Source of the DNA: an uncultured Prevotellaceae bacterium
GTDB taxonomy: Bacteria > Bacteroidota > Bacteroidia > Bacteroidales > Bacteroidaceae
Assembly: GCA_902770845.1 (NCBI GenBank)
Contig: CACXUV010000010.1
Span: 1 to 64,000 of the forward strand
Direction: 5' to 3'
Length of the DNA stretch: 64,000 nt
Every line of letters begins with the position of its first letter. Positions within the stretch are counted from its first letter, which is position 1. Positions 16,825 through 26,900 of the stretch are shown one piece after another. Made by a program: the position numbers and the translations under genes. The notes below the pieces were generated by a model. That model saw nothing but the letters and a program-made list of their open reading frames with translations. It had not been told where the DNA came from and did no database searches.

Positions 16825-18450
16825 ATGAATATCAAGAATATAAAGTATCAAATGTTAGGGCTGCTGGCTTGCATGAGTCCATTAGCCCTGACAGGCTGTG
16901 CCGACTGGGACGACCACTATGATGGCACTGGCAGTGATAGTGCCAGTGGGCAGACGTTGTGGCAGGAAATGCTGGCCAAGCCCGAGCTGTCCGACTTCTG
17001 TCAGGTACTGCAGGAGACCAAGGTGTTCCGTCAGCACAAGAAGACCTCGGTGAGCTATGCCGACCTGCTCGATGGTGTTCAGGCTTTCACGGTGGTGGCT
17101 CCTGTCAACGGCTCTTTCAACCGTGACTCACTTCTTCAGCTTGTGCAGACCAGCAATGGCGATTCCTTGGTTGAACACTTCTTCGTGTTCAACCACTTGT
17201 CGCGCCGGGTCGGGTCGCTCACACCGGAGCCTAAGACCTTGCACATGCTCAATGAGAAGAACATGCCGTTCGAGAACAACGAGATTGGTGGCGTTGAGGT
17301 TGCTTTGGCCAACCAGCCTTCAAAGAATGGCGTGATGCACATTGTCAAGCAGCCCCTACCTTATTATTATAATATCTATGAGGCACTCTGCCAGTTGCCC
17401 GATATCAATGATGCAGGTGCTGCACTGAGCAGATATAATAAGGACGAGTTCGATGCCACGGCTTCCACCTACAGCCATCTGTTCGAGGGCGTGCCTGTCT
17501 ATGTGGACTCTGTGATCAACGAGTATAACACCATGACATGGTCCATTGGCTATGTGGAGCGCGAAGACTCCAACTATTGGGCCGTTGTTCCTTCCAACGA
17601 AGGTTGGAAGAAGGCGTGGGCTGAAGCTCAGCAGTACTTCAAGTACGACAAGAGTGTGCTGAAGCGCGACTCCATCCAGCACTACTGGACCACCCATGCT
17701 CTCTTGAGCGATGCCGTCTACAACGCGAATGTTCAGACTGCTTATAGCGATTCGCTGTTCTCGGTGCAGTACAACCGTCTGAAGCCCGAGTACCACGTGT
17801 TCTACAAGCCTTTCGAGGCTGGTGGCATCTTGAACGGTGCCGAGCGCATGGAGTGCAGCAACGGCGTGCTCTTTAAAACGCAGGAATGGCCCTTCACACC
17901 CGAGCAGACCTATTTCAGGGAAATCAAGGTTGAGGGCGAGGACTCCTGGCTCGTCACTGCAGAAAAGGATTGCTCCTACATTTCCCGTCATGTGGTTGGC
18001 GACAGCATTTCCGAGGGCGCTTATCTGGAGGTGTTGCCATTAACGGGCAATGCCGACTGGGAACTGACCTATCGAATTGATGGCACCCTCAGTGGCGATT
18101 ATGACATCTGTGCCATCATTCTGCCAAAGACTGTTGTCGTTCAGCAGAATCCCGATATGTTGCCCAATAAGTTCAGGGCTACCATCAACTATGTTGACAC
18201 CCTTGGTAAGGCGCAGACCTTCAAGTGTAAGGTTGGCAAGACCTCTGAGTTTACCAACAACCCCGAGGTTGTCGATACTGTTTTGTTGGCTGAGGCTTTC
18301 CATTTCCCTGCCTGTAACTATGGCCAGAACGAAGTCAAGGTGAGCATCAAGCTGGCTTGTGATATTTCGAAGAAAGAACAGTCGTCCTATACACGTGAAA
18401 TGTATCTTGACTGCATCTATCTCCGTCCTCGTACCTCTAAATCTGAATAA
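16825..18450 (+). CDS. FAS1-domain lipoprotein, third in the operon
   Basis: A 541-residue exported protein with lipobox ALTGCADWDDHY. One FAS1 domain spans about residues 45-185 (LSDFCQVLQETKVFRQHKKT, AFTVVAPVNGSFN, GVMHIVKQPLPY); the following VYEALCQ-like segment and C-terminal half are beta-rich without a family I can name. It ends 2 nt before the second susC, so translation of the two is probably coupled. The arrangement SusD-FAS1-FAS1-SusC suggests that these lipoproteins belong to the surface complex. Ligand unknown. Confidence 0.76.
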   Translation: MNIKNIKYQMLGLLACMSPLALTGCADWDDHYDGTGSDSASGQTLWQEMLAKPELSDFCQVLQETKVFRQHKKTSVSYADLLDGVQAFTVVAPVNGSFNRDSLLQLVQTSNGDSLVEHFFVFNHLSRRVGSLTPEPKTLHMLNEKNMPFENNEIGGVEVALANQPSKNGVMHIVKQPLPYYYNIYEALCQLPDINDAGAALSRYNKDEFDATASTYSHLFEGVPVYVDSVINEYNTMTWSIGYVEREDSNYWAVVPSNEGWKKAWAEAQQYFKYDKSVLKRDSIQHYWTTHALLSDAVYNANVQTAYSDSLFSVQYNRLKPEYHVFYKPFEAGGILNGAERMECSNGVLFKTQEWPFTPEQTYFREIKVEGEDSWLVTAEKDCSYISRHVVGDSISEGAYLEVLPLTGNADWELTYRIDGTLSGDYDICAIILPKTVVVQQNPDMLPNKFRATINYVDTLGKAQTFKCKVGKTSEFTNNPEVVDTVLLAEAFHFPACNYGQNEVKVSIKLACDISKKEQSSYTREMYLDCIYLRPRTSKSE

Positions 18451-18452
18451 CA

Positions 18453-21400
18453 ATGAAGAAGCATATTTTATTTGCAATAGCACTGCTGGCCACCTCATCG
18501 CTGGCAGCTCAGGAGAATATGAAGACCGTGACGGGCCAAGTGGTCGATGCCGCCACCGGACAGCCTTTGGCCGGTGTCATTGTGGCGGCATACGGTGAGA
18601 CCCGCTACACAGCCATGACCGACGAGCAAGGCCACTACGAGCTGAAAGCTCCTGACTATGTTCGTTCCGTGTCGATGCGTGTCGACGGTTACAACCTGCA
18701 GCAGTGTGCCATCGCCGATGGCGTGGCCGATGGCCGTCTTTACAACGAGGCTTTCAGCGAGACCTATAAGCGCAACACCGTGGCTACGGTCAGCTCGTCG
18801 GCCGATCAGTTCGAAAACACCGCATCGTTCAGCATCGACCCGCTCATTGCTCAGCGCCTGGGTGCCGACATGCGCAGCGTGTCGCACAGCGGCATTGCCG
18901 GCATGGGCAATCTGATGCTCATCGACGGTATCAACTCTCTTCAGGCTAACGCCCAGCCGTTGGTGGTTATCGACGGCGTGCTCATGGACATGCAGTACAA
19001 TCGCGAAATGCTGCACGAGGGTTACTACAACAATCTTTTGGCCAATCTGAATGTGAACGACATTGAGCGTGTCGAGGTGCTCAAGAATGGATCGGCCCTC
19101 TATGGTGCCAAGGGTGCCAATGGCGTGCTGCTCATTCATACCAAGCGCAACAAGAGCATGGCCACAAAGATTGACCTGACCGTCAACGGCTCATTTGAAT
19201 TGAAACCTCGTCTGCCTGAAATGATGAATGCAGCCGACTATCGGCTTTATGCCACCCAGTTGCTTTCTGGTCTGCGTGGCAACGTGGGCAACATGAGGTT
19301 CCTCAACAACGATCCCGGCTATTTCTTCTACAGCCGCTACCACAATGAGACCGACTGGAGCAAGGAAGTCTATAAGAATGCCTTCACGCAGAATTATGGA
19401 ATCAATGTGCAGGGTGGTGATAATGTGGCCAGCTACAACCTTTCGGTAGGCTACTCTTTGGGTGATGCCACATTGCGCCGCAACGACTACAGCCGCTTCA
19501 ACATGCGACTGAACACCGACATTGAGGTGATTCGCAATCTTGACGTTCGTTTCGATGCTTCGTTCAGCGACGTCGACCGCAGCCTCTACGACGATGGCGC
19601 CCCCCTTGATCCGTTGGGCATCATCACCTCGCCGGGCTTCCTTGGATTGGCCAAGTCACCGTTCCTGTCGCCCTATGCCTTTGACAACAGTGGCCATGTG
19701 AGCCATTATTTGGCCGATGCCGACGACTATCTTCGTGTTGGCTATTCGGGCGTCGACAAGAACGACTATCTGTTCCAGGGCAAGGGTCGACTGGCCAACC
19801 CCACCGCTATTTTGGAGTATGGCGACGGCAAGAACCGCAACATCTTTGGCAATCGTCTTGTCACCTTTGCGGTGAAGCCTAAGTACAATTTCAACCGCCA
19901 CCTCAGTCTCAGCGAGCATTTCGTGCTCACGCTGGTCAACACCAACGAAATCTACTACCTGCCTATCAAGGGCGTGCCTACCTTTACGGTTGCCGGCCTC
20001 GACGAAGGTGTGCAGTTAGAGAACCTCGTTCAGAGTCGTGCTTCCAGTCAGACTGCTATTCAGAGCGACACCCGTTTGGAGTGGCAAAACCGCTATGGTG
20101 CTCACAGCATCGACCTGAAGGGTGGCATGCGCTACTCCAGCAGCGTTTACAACCTGACCTCTCAGAAGGGTTACAACACGGGCAACGACAAGACCCCGCA
20201 GATGGGCACGTCGCTGGCTTTCAAAGACACCTATGGTGCCGACGACGAGGTGCGTGACTTCACCTGGTATGGCTTGGCCGACTACAACTATGCCAACCGT
20301 TTCTATGTCAATGCCGGACTTTCGGCTCAGGCCTCATCCCGTTTTGGCGACGATGCCGACGGCTTGAAGCTGTGTGGTGTGGTGTGGGGCTTGTTCCCCA
20401 GCATTGAGGCAGCTTGGGTGCTCAGCAACGAAAAGTGGCTCTCAGGTGTCAAAGGCATCGACTACTTGCGTGTCAATGCAGGCTTCGATGTGAGTGGCAA
20501 CGACGATATTGATTACACCGCTTCGCGCACCTATTTCGTTTCGCAGCGCATGCTGACCCACGATGCCGTGGGCTTGGTGCTTGGCAACATTGGCAACACC
20601 AGTTTGCAGTGGGAAACCACGCGTCGGCTCACCGCTGGTCTTGAGGGCAACTTCATCAACAACCGTGTGAACGTGCGCCTGAATGTGTTCAAGAGCTGGA
20701 CGTCGAACTTGCTCACCATGCGTCAGTTGGCATGGACCAGCGGCCTGGCCCAGAACTGGAGCAACTCAGGAAAACTCGAGAATGCCGGCTTCGACGTGAA
20801 CTTGGGCATCAAGGTGCTCAACCTGAAGGACTTCCGCTGGGAGCTGGGTGCCTCTGTGGGCCATTATAATAATAAGGTGACGGCCCTGCCCGATGGCGAC
20901 CGTTCGTTCGAGACCAACATTTATGGTGCCACCATTCTTACTAAGGTGGGTCAGCCTGTGGGCGTGTTCTATGGCTACAAGACCGATGGCGTCTATGCCC
21001 GTGAGGCCGATGCCATGGCCGATGGACTCTACATCAAGCGCGACAACGACGAACAGGTGTTCTTCCAGGCAGGCGACATGCGTTTCCAGGATCTCTACAA
21101 AGATCCTGCCAACCCAGGCTTGATCGACGAAAACGACCGCGTGGTCATTGGCAATCCCAACCCCGACATCTATGGCAACATCTTCACCAAGCTCAATTGG
21201 AAGAACTTCACCCTTCAGGCCGTGTTCAACTATTCGCTTGGCAACGATGTGTTCAACTATCAGCGCTCCCTGCTTGAGGGCGGCAGCTACTTCATGAATC
21301 AGACTACAGCCATGAGTCGCCACTGGACGGCTGAAGGCCAGCAGGCCGCTCTGCCCCGTGTCAGCTACAACGACCCCATGGGCAACGCACGCTTCAGCGA

Positions 21401-21650
21401 CCGCTGGATTGAGGACGGCAGCTATCTGCGACTCAGTTCTGTCACGCTCAGCTATCAGCTGCCCATTCAGAGCACCTATCTGCAGGGCATCACCGTCTGG
21501 GGCAATGCTTCCAATCTGTTCACGATTACGCGTTACCTGGGCAGCGATCCCAACACCGCCATGGCAGGCAGCATCCTTTCGCAGGGCATCGACCGTGGCA
21601 CGCTGGGTGCAGGCCGTTCGTTCTCACTGGGTGTAAACATCAACCTCTAA
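18453..21650 (+). CDS. SusC/RagA-type TonB-dependent transporter (second pair)
   Basis: A 1065-residue outer-membrane transporter, clearly divergent from the first SusC. Signal peptide (LLATSSLAAQ), regulatory-like domain at about 25-100 (VTGQVVDAATGQPLAGVIVA), plug with NLMLIDGINSLQANAQPLVV and VEVLKNGSALYGAKGANGVL, then a barrel ending SLGVNINL. The canonical plug signature LRG-STINGSS is altered here, with a shortened segment (HSGIAGMGNLMLIDGINS), which may reflect a different ligand. It is paired with the SusD at 21689. Confidence 0.93.
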   Translation: MKKHILFAIALLATSSLAAQENMKTVTGQVVDAATGQPLAGVIVAAYGETRYTAMTDEQGHYELKAPDYVRSVSMRVDGYNLQQCAIADGVADGRLYNEAFSETYKRNTVATVSSSADQFENTASFSIDPLIAQRLGADMRSVSHSGIAGMGNLMLIDGINSLQANAQPLVVIDGVLMDMQYNREMLHEGYYNNLLANLNVNDIERVEVLKNGSALYGAKGANGVLLIHTKRNKSMATKIDLTVNGSFELKPRLPEMMNAADYRLYATQLLSGLRGNVGNMRFLNNDPGYFFYSRYHNETDWSKEVYKNAFTQNYGINVQGGDNVASYNLSVGYSLGDATLRRNDYSRFNMRLNTDIEVIRNLDVRFDASFSDVDRSLYDDGAPLDPLGIITSPGFLGLAKSPFLSPYAFDNSGHVSHYLADADDYLRVGYSGVDKNDYLFQGKGRLANPTAILEYGDGKNRNIFGNRLVTFAVKPKYNFNRHLSLSEHFVLTLVNTNEIYYLPIKGVPTFTVAGLDEGVQLENLVQSRASSQTAIQSDTRLEWQNRYGAHSIDLKGGMRYSSSVYNLTSQKGYNTGNDKTPQMGTSLAFKDTYGADDEVRDFTWYGLADYNYANRFYVNAGLSAQASSRFGDDADGLKLCGVVWGLFPSIEAAWVLSNEKWLSGVKGIDYLRVNAGFDVSGNDDIDYTASRTYFVSQRMLTHDAVGLVLGNIGNTSLQWETTRRLTAGLEGNFINNRVNVRLNVFKSWTSNLLTMRQLAWTSGLAQNWSNSGKLENAGFDVNLGIKVLNLKDFRWELGASVGHYNNKVTALPDGDRSFETNIYGATILTKVGQPVGVFYGYKTDGVYAREADAMADGLYIKRDNDEQVFFQAGDMRFQDLYKDPANPGLIDENDRVVIGNPNPDIYGNIFTKLNWKNFTLQAVFNYSLGNDVFNYQRSLLEGGSYFMNQTTAMSRHWTAEGQQAALPRVSYNDPMGNARFSDRWIEDGSYLRLSSVTLSYQLPIQSTYLQGITVWGNASNLFTITRYLGSDPNTAMAGSILSQGIDRGTLGAGRSFSLGVNINL

Positions 21651-21688
21651 TCAATTTGAAAATTAAAGAATTTAAAAATTAAAGAATT

Positions 21689-23401
21689 ATGAAAAAGCTC
21701 CATATTTTAATCTTTTCATTTTTTAATCTTTTCATTTTGAGTAGTTGTTCTGATATACTCAATACTGATTCAGATTATATAGAGTTTGCCGAAGACAACA
21801 CGCTGAACCATCGCACCGACTCTGTCTATAGCGTCATGGGTATCATTTCCAAGCTGCAGGTCATTGCCGACCGCACGGTGCTTCTTGGCGCGGCACGTGG
21901 CGACCTGCTGGTCACCACCAACGACGCTACGGCCGACCTGAAGCGTCTGGCAGCCTTCGACTTTCCCGAGGGTGTGGCCAATAAGTACAATCGGGTGAGC
22001 GACTATTATGCCGTGATCAACAATTGCAACTTCTATTTGGCTCACGTCGATACCACCATGATGCGTCACGGTCGCAATGTCTTCAAGCCAGAGTATGCAG
22101 TGGTCAAGGCCTATCGTGCCTGGACCTACCTGCAGTTGGCCAAGGCTTATGGCAGGGTGCCGCTGGTTCTCGATCCCATCATGAGCGAGAAAGAAGCTAT
22201 TGACGCCATGAAAATGCCCAAGAGCGGCATTGTCGAAATCTGCAATTATTTCATCAGCGACCTCACGCCTCATGCACTGGAAGATCTTCCCGACTTTGGC
22301 GAAATCTACGCCATTCCTTCGCGCAACATGTTCCTTCCCATTCGTGTGGTTCTGGGCGATCTCTGCTTGTGGGCAGGCCGTTACGAAGAGGCAGCCCGCT
22401 GGTATCATGACTTCCTGGTCGATGCGCCCAACAACCTGAAGCCCCGTCCGCTTGGCAACTACAACCGTGTGTACTGGCCTTCCAACAACTCAGAGTTGGT
22501 TTCTCCGTATGGAGGCTATTCGGCCACTACTGGCAGCGAGGTGATCAGCTTCATTCCTATGGAGCCGCGTGTGTTCGAAGGTGTGGTGAGCGATCTTCCC
22601 AATGTGTTCAATTCCACTTCAGAGAATCGCTATTTCTTCCAGGTAGAGCCGTCGGCAGGCATGCGCAAGATTTCGTCTGATCAGATTTACTGTCTGGAAA
22701 ACAAGAATGCCACTCAGACCGACACCGTCTATGTGCAGCGTACTGGTTTCCTCGAAGAAAACCTGGTGGGCGATCTCCGTTTCTATTCCAATTATTACCA
22801 CAGGGCTCGCGTCCGCGATGAATACACTGATGAGTCGGCCTTTACGCAGCGCATCAACAAGGTGCCGGCAAATAATCGCGTCATCACTTATCGCCTCACA
22901 ATGGTCTACCTGCACTACATTGAGGCCCTCAACCGTGCCGGTTATCCGCAGACGGCGTTCACCGCACTGAAGTATGGCCTGTGCGACGACTACATCAAGG
23001 CTCATGTTGACTCAGTGGAGCGTAGCAAGGCAGGTTCGCTCATTGCTTTCGACAAGACCTATTTCGATGCCGAAGAGACCATTGGTCTGCATGAGATTGG
23101 TTCGGGCGACACCCACATCGACACGCTCTATGCACTGCCCATGCCGGCAGCAGGTGAGTGCTCTTCGCGTAAGGACACCATTGATTACCAGATTCCGCTG
23201 GTCGAAAACCTGATTGTGACCGAGATGGCCCTGGAAGGTGCCTTCGAGGGCAGCCGCTATTACGACCTCATGCGTGTGGCCCTGCGTCGCAACGATCCTT
23301 CTTTCCTGGCCGATCCCATTTCGCGCCGCACGGGAGAGTTTGATGCCAAGCTCAATACGCTGCTTCTTAACCAGGCAAACTGGTACTTGCCCCTGCGGTA
23401 G
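21689..23401 (+). CDS. SusD/RagB-type glycan-binding lipoprotein (second pair)
   Basis: A 570-residue surface lipoprotein, lipobox ILSSCSDILN. Helical repeats (VVKAYRAWTYLQLAKAYGRV near 135) and the C-terminal GAFEGSRYYDLMRVALRRND segment identify the family. The sequence around the leader is unusually AT-rich and carries short direct repeats: ATTAAAGAATT before the start, and TTTTAATCTTTTCAT twice within the leader codons. The operon ends here with a T-tailed terminator at 23470. Confidence 0.92.
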   Translation: MKKLHILIFSFFNLFILSSCSDILNTDSDYIEFAEDNTLNHRTDSVYSVMGIISKLQVIADRTVLLGAARGDLLVTTNDATADLKRLAAFDFPEGVANKYNRVSDYYAVINNCNFYLAHVDTTMMRHGRNVFKPEYAVVKAYRAWTYLQLAKAYGRVPLVLDPIMSEKEAIDAMKMPKSGIVEICNYFISDLTPHALEDLPDFGEIYAIPSRNMFLPIRVVLGDLCLWAGRYEEAARWYHDFLVDAPNNLKPRPLGNYNRVYWPSNNSELVSPYGGYSATTGSEVISFIPMEPRVFEGVVSDLPNVFNSTSENRYFFQVEPSAGMRKISSDQIYCLENKNATQTDTVYVQRTGFLEENLVGDLRFYSNYYHRARVRDEYTDESAFTQRINKVPANNRVITYRLTMVYLHYIEALNRAGYPQTAFTALKYGLCDDYIKAHVDSVERSKAGSLIAFDKTYFDAEETIGLHEIGSGDTHIDTLYALPMPAAGECSSRKDTIDYQIPLVENLIVTEMALEGAFEGSRYYDLMRVALRRNDPSFLADPISRRTGEFDAKLNTLLLNQANWYLPLR

Positions 23402-23469
23402 GGTCTGGCCCTGTGCCTGCCCTACATGGTGACAACCGTACATGATGGCAGCCGTACAGGCCGAAAAAT

Positions 23470-23513
23470 GTCGCCACTGCCCTTCTGAATAGGGTGGTGG
23501 CGACTTTTTTTTT
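23470..23513 (+). terminator. Rho-independent terminator of the FAS1/Sus operon
   Basis: GTCGCCAC (23470-23477) pairs with GTGGCGAC (23497-23504) and is followed by nine T. Confidence 0.9.
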
Positions 23514-23597
23514 GAAGAAAATAATCATTTTCAGTATGTCAATACGAAAAACAAAGTCTACGAAACATTCGCGATAGTCGGTGTGCAGAAAAGTGCG

Positions 23598-23605
23598 TAC
23601 CTTTG
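23598..23605 (+). promoter_or_regulatory. -7 box of a short orphan transcript
   Basis: TACCTTTG lies in the spacer before the hybrid regulator, more than 330 nt from its start and with its own downstream terminator-like hairpin. Confidence 0.5.
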
Positions 23606-23610
23606 CCATG

Positions 23611-23800
23611 TCAACCAGAAACAAGGGCCCAGCGCTGGGAGCAGCGACGGCCCGACTGGCAAGAACATGAATTAGTAGTAGTTTTCTTCATATATTATAT
23701 TGTATGTTAGTAGTTCGTTTTGTAGTATATTAGTTAGTTATGGTAAACTAATGGTTGCGGTTGCCCGTATGTGAATATCGGCAGCCGCTATTCTTTTTCT
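23611..23800 (+). ncRNA. Candidate small RNA between the Sus operon and its regulator
   Basis: A promoter box (23598-23605) predicts a start near 23611. About 150 nt later a GC-rich hairpin (GCGGTTGCCC at 23757-23766 with CGGCAGCCGC at 23779-23788) is followed by TATTCTTTTTCT. The predicted RNA is about 190 nt, with an internal GC-rich part (GGGCCCAGCGCTGGGAGCAG) and an AT-rich middle. A 20-codon ORF begins at 23609 and ends at 23671, but its ATG would sit at the very 5' end. No known RNA family is recognised. The prediction rests on promoter, hairpin and gap only. Confidence 0.35.
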
Positions 23801-23908
23801 CTGCTTTCATGAAACATTTCTTCATGCAAAATTCCTAATCTTGGGACGTGAGACGAAAACAAAACAAAAAAATACACCGAAAAATTGGGCGGAGTAGTAT
23901 TTATTTGT

Positions 23909-23916
23909 ATCTTTGC
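23909..23916 (+). promoter_or_regulatory. -7 box of the hybrid two-component regulator
   Basis: TATCTTTG, 26 nt upstream of the start at 23943. Confidence 0.55.
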
Positions 23917-23942
23917 AACGTTTTTAAACATTTACCATAACT

Positions 23943-26900
23943 ATGAAACGTCTGTTTTTGCTTTTTGTTGCAAATATATTTTGCCTGGTGACGTTGTTGG
24001 CACAGCGTGGTCAGTTCATCAGTTCCGACCGTTTTTCCAGTAGTCTCATTTCCGACCTTTGCCAAGACCGGCAAGGCTATGTATGGATTGCCACCGATTA
24101 TGGGCTGAACCGTTATGATGGCTACGATTTCCAAATCTTTCTTCACGACGAGACCGACTCCACCACGCTGGGTGCCAATGTGGTGGTGAGCCTGCTCGTT
24201 GACCGGCAGGGCCGTGTGTGGGTGGGCACCAACCGTGGGCTTGACCGTTTCGACGCGCCATCCGAGTCGTTTGTTCACTATTCGTTTCCCGAGGGTGTGC
24301 AGCCTCGTGTCAGCAGTTTGTTGCAGCGGCATGACGGTTCGCTTCTTGTAGGAACCGCAGGCTATGGCGCCTACATCCTGGAAGACAACGGCCCCCTGCG
24401 CCCCTTTGCCTCGCAGCCAGGCGATCAGTATTTCAGCCGCACCTTTGAAGACTCTCATGGGCGCTTGTGGAAAAGCGGTTTCGATGATGTTGTCGTGATG
24501 TACTCAGGCGACAAGGCCACCGTGTTCCATTCTGTTGCCGGCAATCCGCAGGGCTTTTTCGAGTTGGGCGACGAAATGTTTGTTGTGGGCTTGCATGGCA
24601 TTCTTTCCTATCGCAACAACCAGTTGCTCCCGGCCGAGATAGATCTGGGCACGCTGGCCCATAAAGATGTGGTGTTCACCCGTGTGGGCCGCACCGATGC
24701 CAACGGACAATTATATATAGGTACGCGCGGACTGGGCGTCTATCGCATGACGTCTGACAAGCCACGCCGCCTGGAACCCCTCGACATTGATGCCCCCGGC
24801 ATCACTTCGGCCACCTCGAAGATAAGTGCTGTGCTGCTCGACCGCACGGGCAATCTGTGGTTGGGCTGCCATCTCAAGGGCCTGCTCCTGGTGCCCCAGC
24901 GTCCCGTTGCGTTTGGCAACTGGAGCTTCAGTGCCCAAGGCATCAGCCTGGGCACCACCATCTCATCGGTGTGCGAGGGCGATGGTGGCACCACCTGGTG
25001 CACCGTTCAGGGCGTTGGCGTTTATGGTTTCAACCGGCAAGGTCATGTGGTGGCACACCCGCAGGCCCCCGATGCCGTGGAGTTCATTTTCCGTGACCGT
25101 CAGCGTCGCTATTGGGTGGGAACCGACGACGGTCTCTTTTCCTACGACCCGGCATCGGGACGTTCTCAGCTCAAGGTCACCTTCGATTGCGACAAGTTCA
25201 ACGATATGACCAGCGACGATGCCGGCCACATCTATATTTCCACCTTCTCGCGTGGCTTCTGTGTCTATAATCCTCAGACGGGAAGTCTTGTCAACCACAA
25301 CTTCGTTCAGCAGGACTCCGTTCGCGGCTGGCTGTGCAACAACTGGGTCATGGGCATGTCTATCGATTCTCAGGGCTTTCTGTGGCTGGCTACGGCTTCG
25401 GGTGTGTCGTGCTATGATCCTTCCACCGACACGTTCCGTTCGCAAGGCTGGAACTCGCAGCTCGATGGTGTGGTGTGCTTCGATGTGTGCGAGCTGCACG
25501 GGGGACAGACGCCCGATGGGCGGAAGCTGTCGGGCTGCATAGCGATTGGCACAGAGCAGGGACTGTATCTCTACGACCGCCAGACGCGCCAGACGCAGCG
25601 CTTCCCCGGCAGCGAGCAGCTGCAGAACAAGGTGGTGAGCTATGTTGTTCAGTCCAACGATGGCGACTTGTGGTGCTCCACGTCAATGGGCATCTGGCAG
25701 TATCAGCTGGCCAGCAACAGCTTCATTGGCCACATCAGCGGCAACGGACTTGCCAAGAAAGAATATCTCTACGGCGTGGGCATGCACACCGACTCCGACC
25801 TTGTTTATTTTGGACACAACGACGGTATCACCGTGTTCTCCCCCAACGATGTGCAGGGCAGCAGGCCAGCCACCGACTCGCTCTATCTCACCGCCTTCCG
25901 CGTGGGCGACCAGTACGTCAATTCGAGCACGGTGATCAACGGTGTGCGTGTCACGGAGAAAGCCGTTATCGAGAGCGACTATTTCACGCTGAGCTATCTC
26001 GACCACACCATTTCCCTGGCATTCTCCCAGTTCAACTTCGACAATCCCAGCAACATCATTCTGGAGTATCAGGTCAACAACAGCTCCTGGGTGCGCAATC
26101 CCAGTGGCAAGAACGACTTTACGCTGGGCCACTTGCAGCCCGGCACCTATCGCATTGCCGTGCGTGCCCTGGTGGGCAAGGACTATACGCCCGAAAAGGT
26201 GGTTGTGGTGACCATCCGTTCGCCCTGGTACAAGTCGCTTTGGGCCTATTTCCTCTATTTTCTCGTCTTTGCAGCCCTGGGCAGCTATGTGCTGTTCACT
26301 TATCGCCGCAGGGCCAATGAGCAGATGAACGAAGAGAAGATGAAGTTCCTTATCAATGCCACCCACGACATTCGCTCCCCGCTCACCATCATCCTCTCGG
26401 CCTTGAAAAAGCTCAAGTCGCCTCAGCGTTCAGATGCGGCAGCCGCCGCCATGCAGGGTCGGCAGGATGTTGAAGCCTTAGACACCATCGACCGCAATGC
26501 ACACCGCATTCTGAACCTGGTGAACCAGATTCTTGACGTGCGCAAGATTGACAAGCAGCAAATGCAGCTGCACTGCCAGCAGACCGACCTGGTGGCCTTC
26601 ATCCGTGGCATCTACAAGATGTTTGAGTTCACGGCGCGCGAGCGCAACATCCAGTTCCTCTTCTCGCCCGATGCCGACCAGCTCAATGTGTGGATAGACC
26701 GCAGCCAGTTCGACAAGGTGGTGTCGAATCTGCTCAGCAATGCCTTTAAGTACAGCTATGAGGGCGGCAGCATCGAGCTGCGCCTCACCCACGATGCCGA
26801 ACAGGTGCGTCTGCAGGTGGTCGACAATGGCGTGGGCATCGACGGCGACACGCTGAAGCACATCTTTGAACGCTTCTATCAGGGCGGCAACTCGCGGCGC

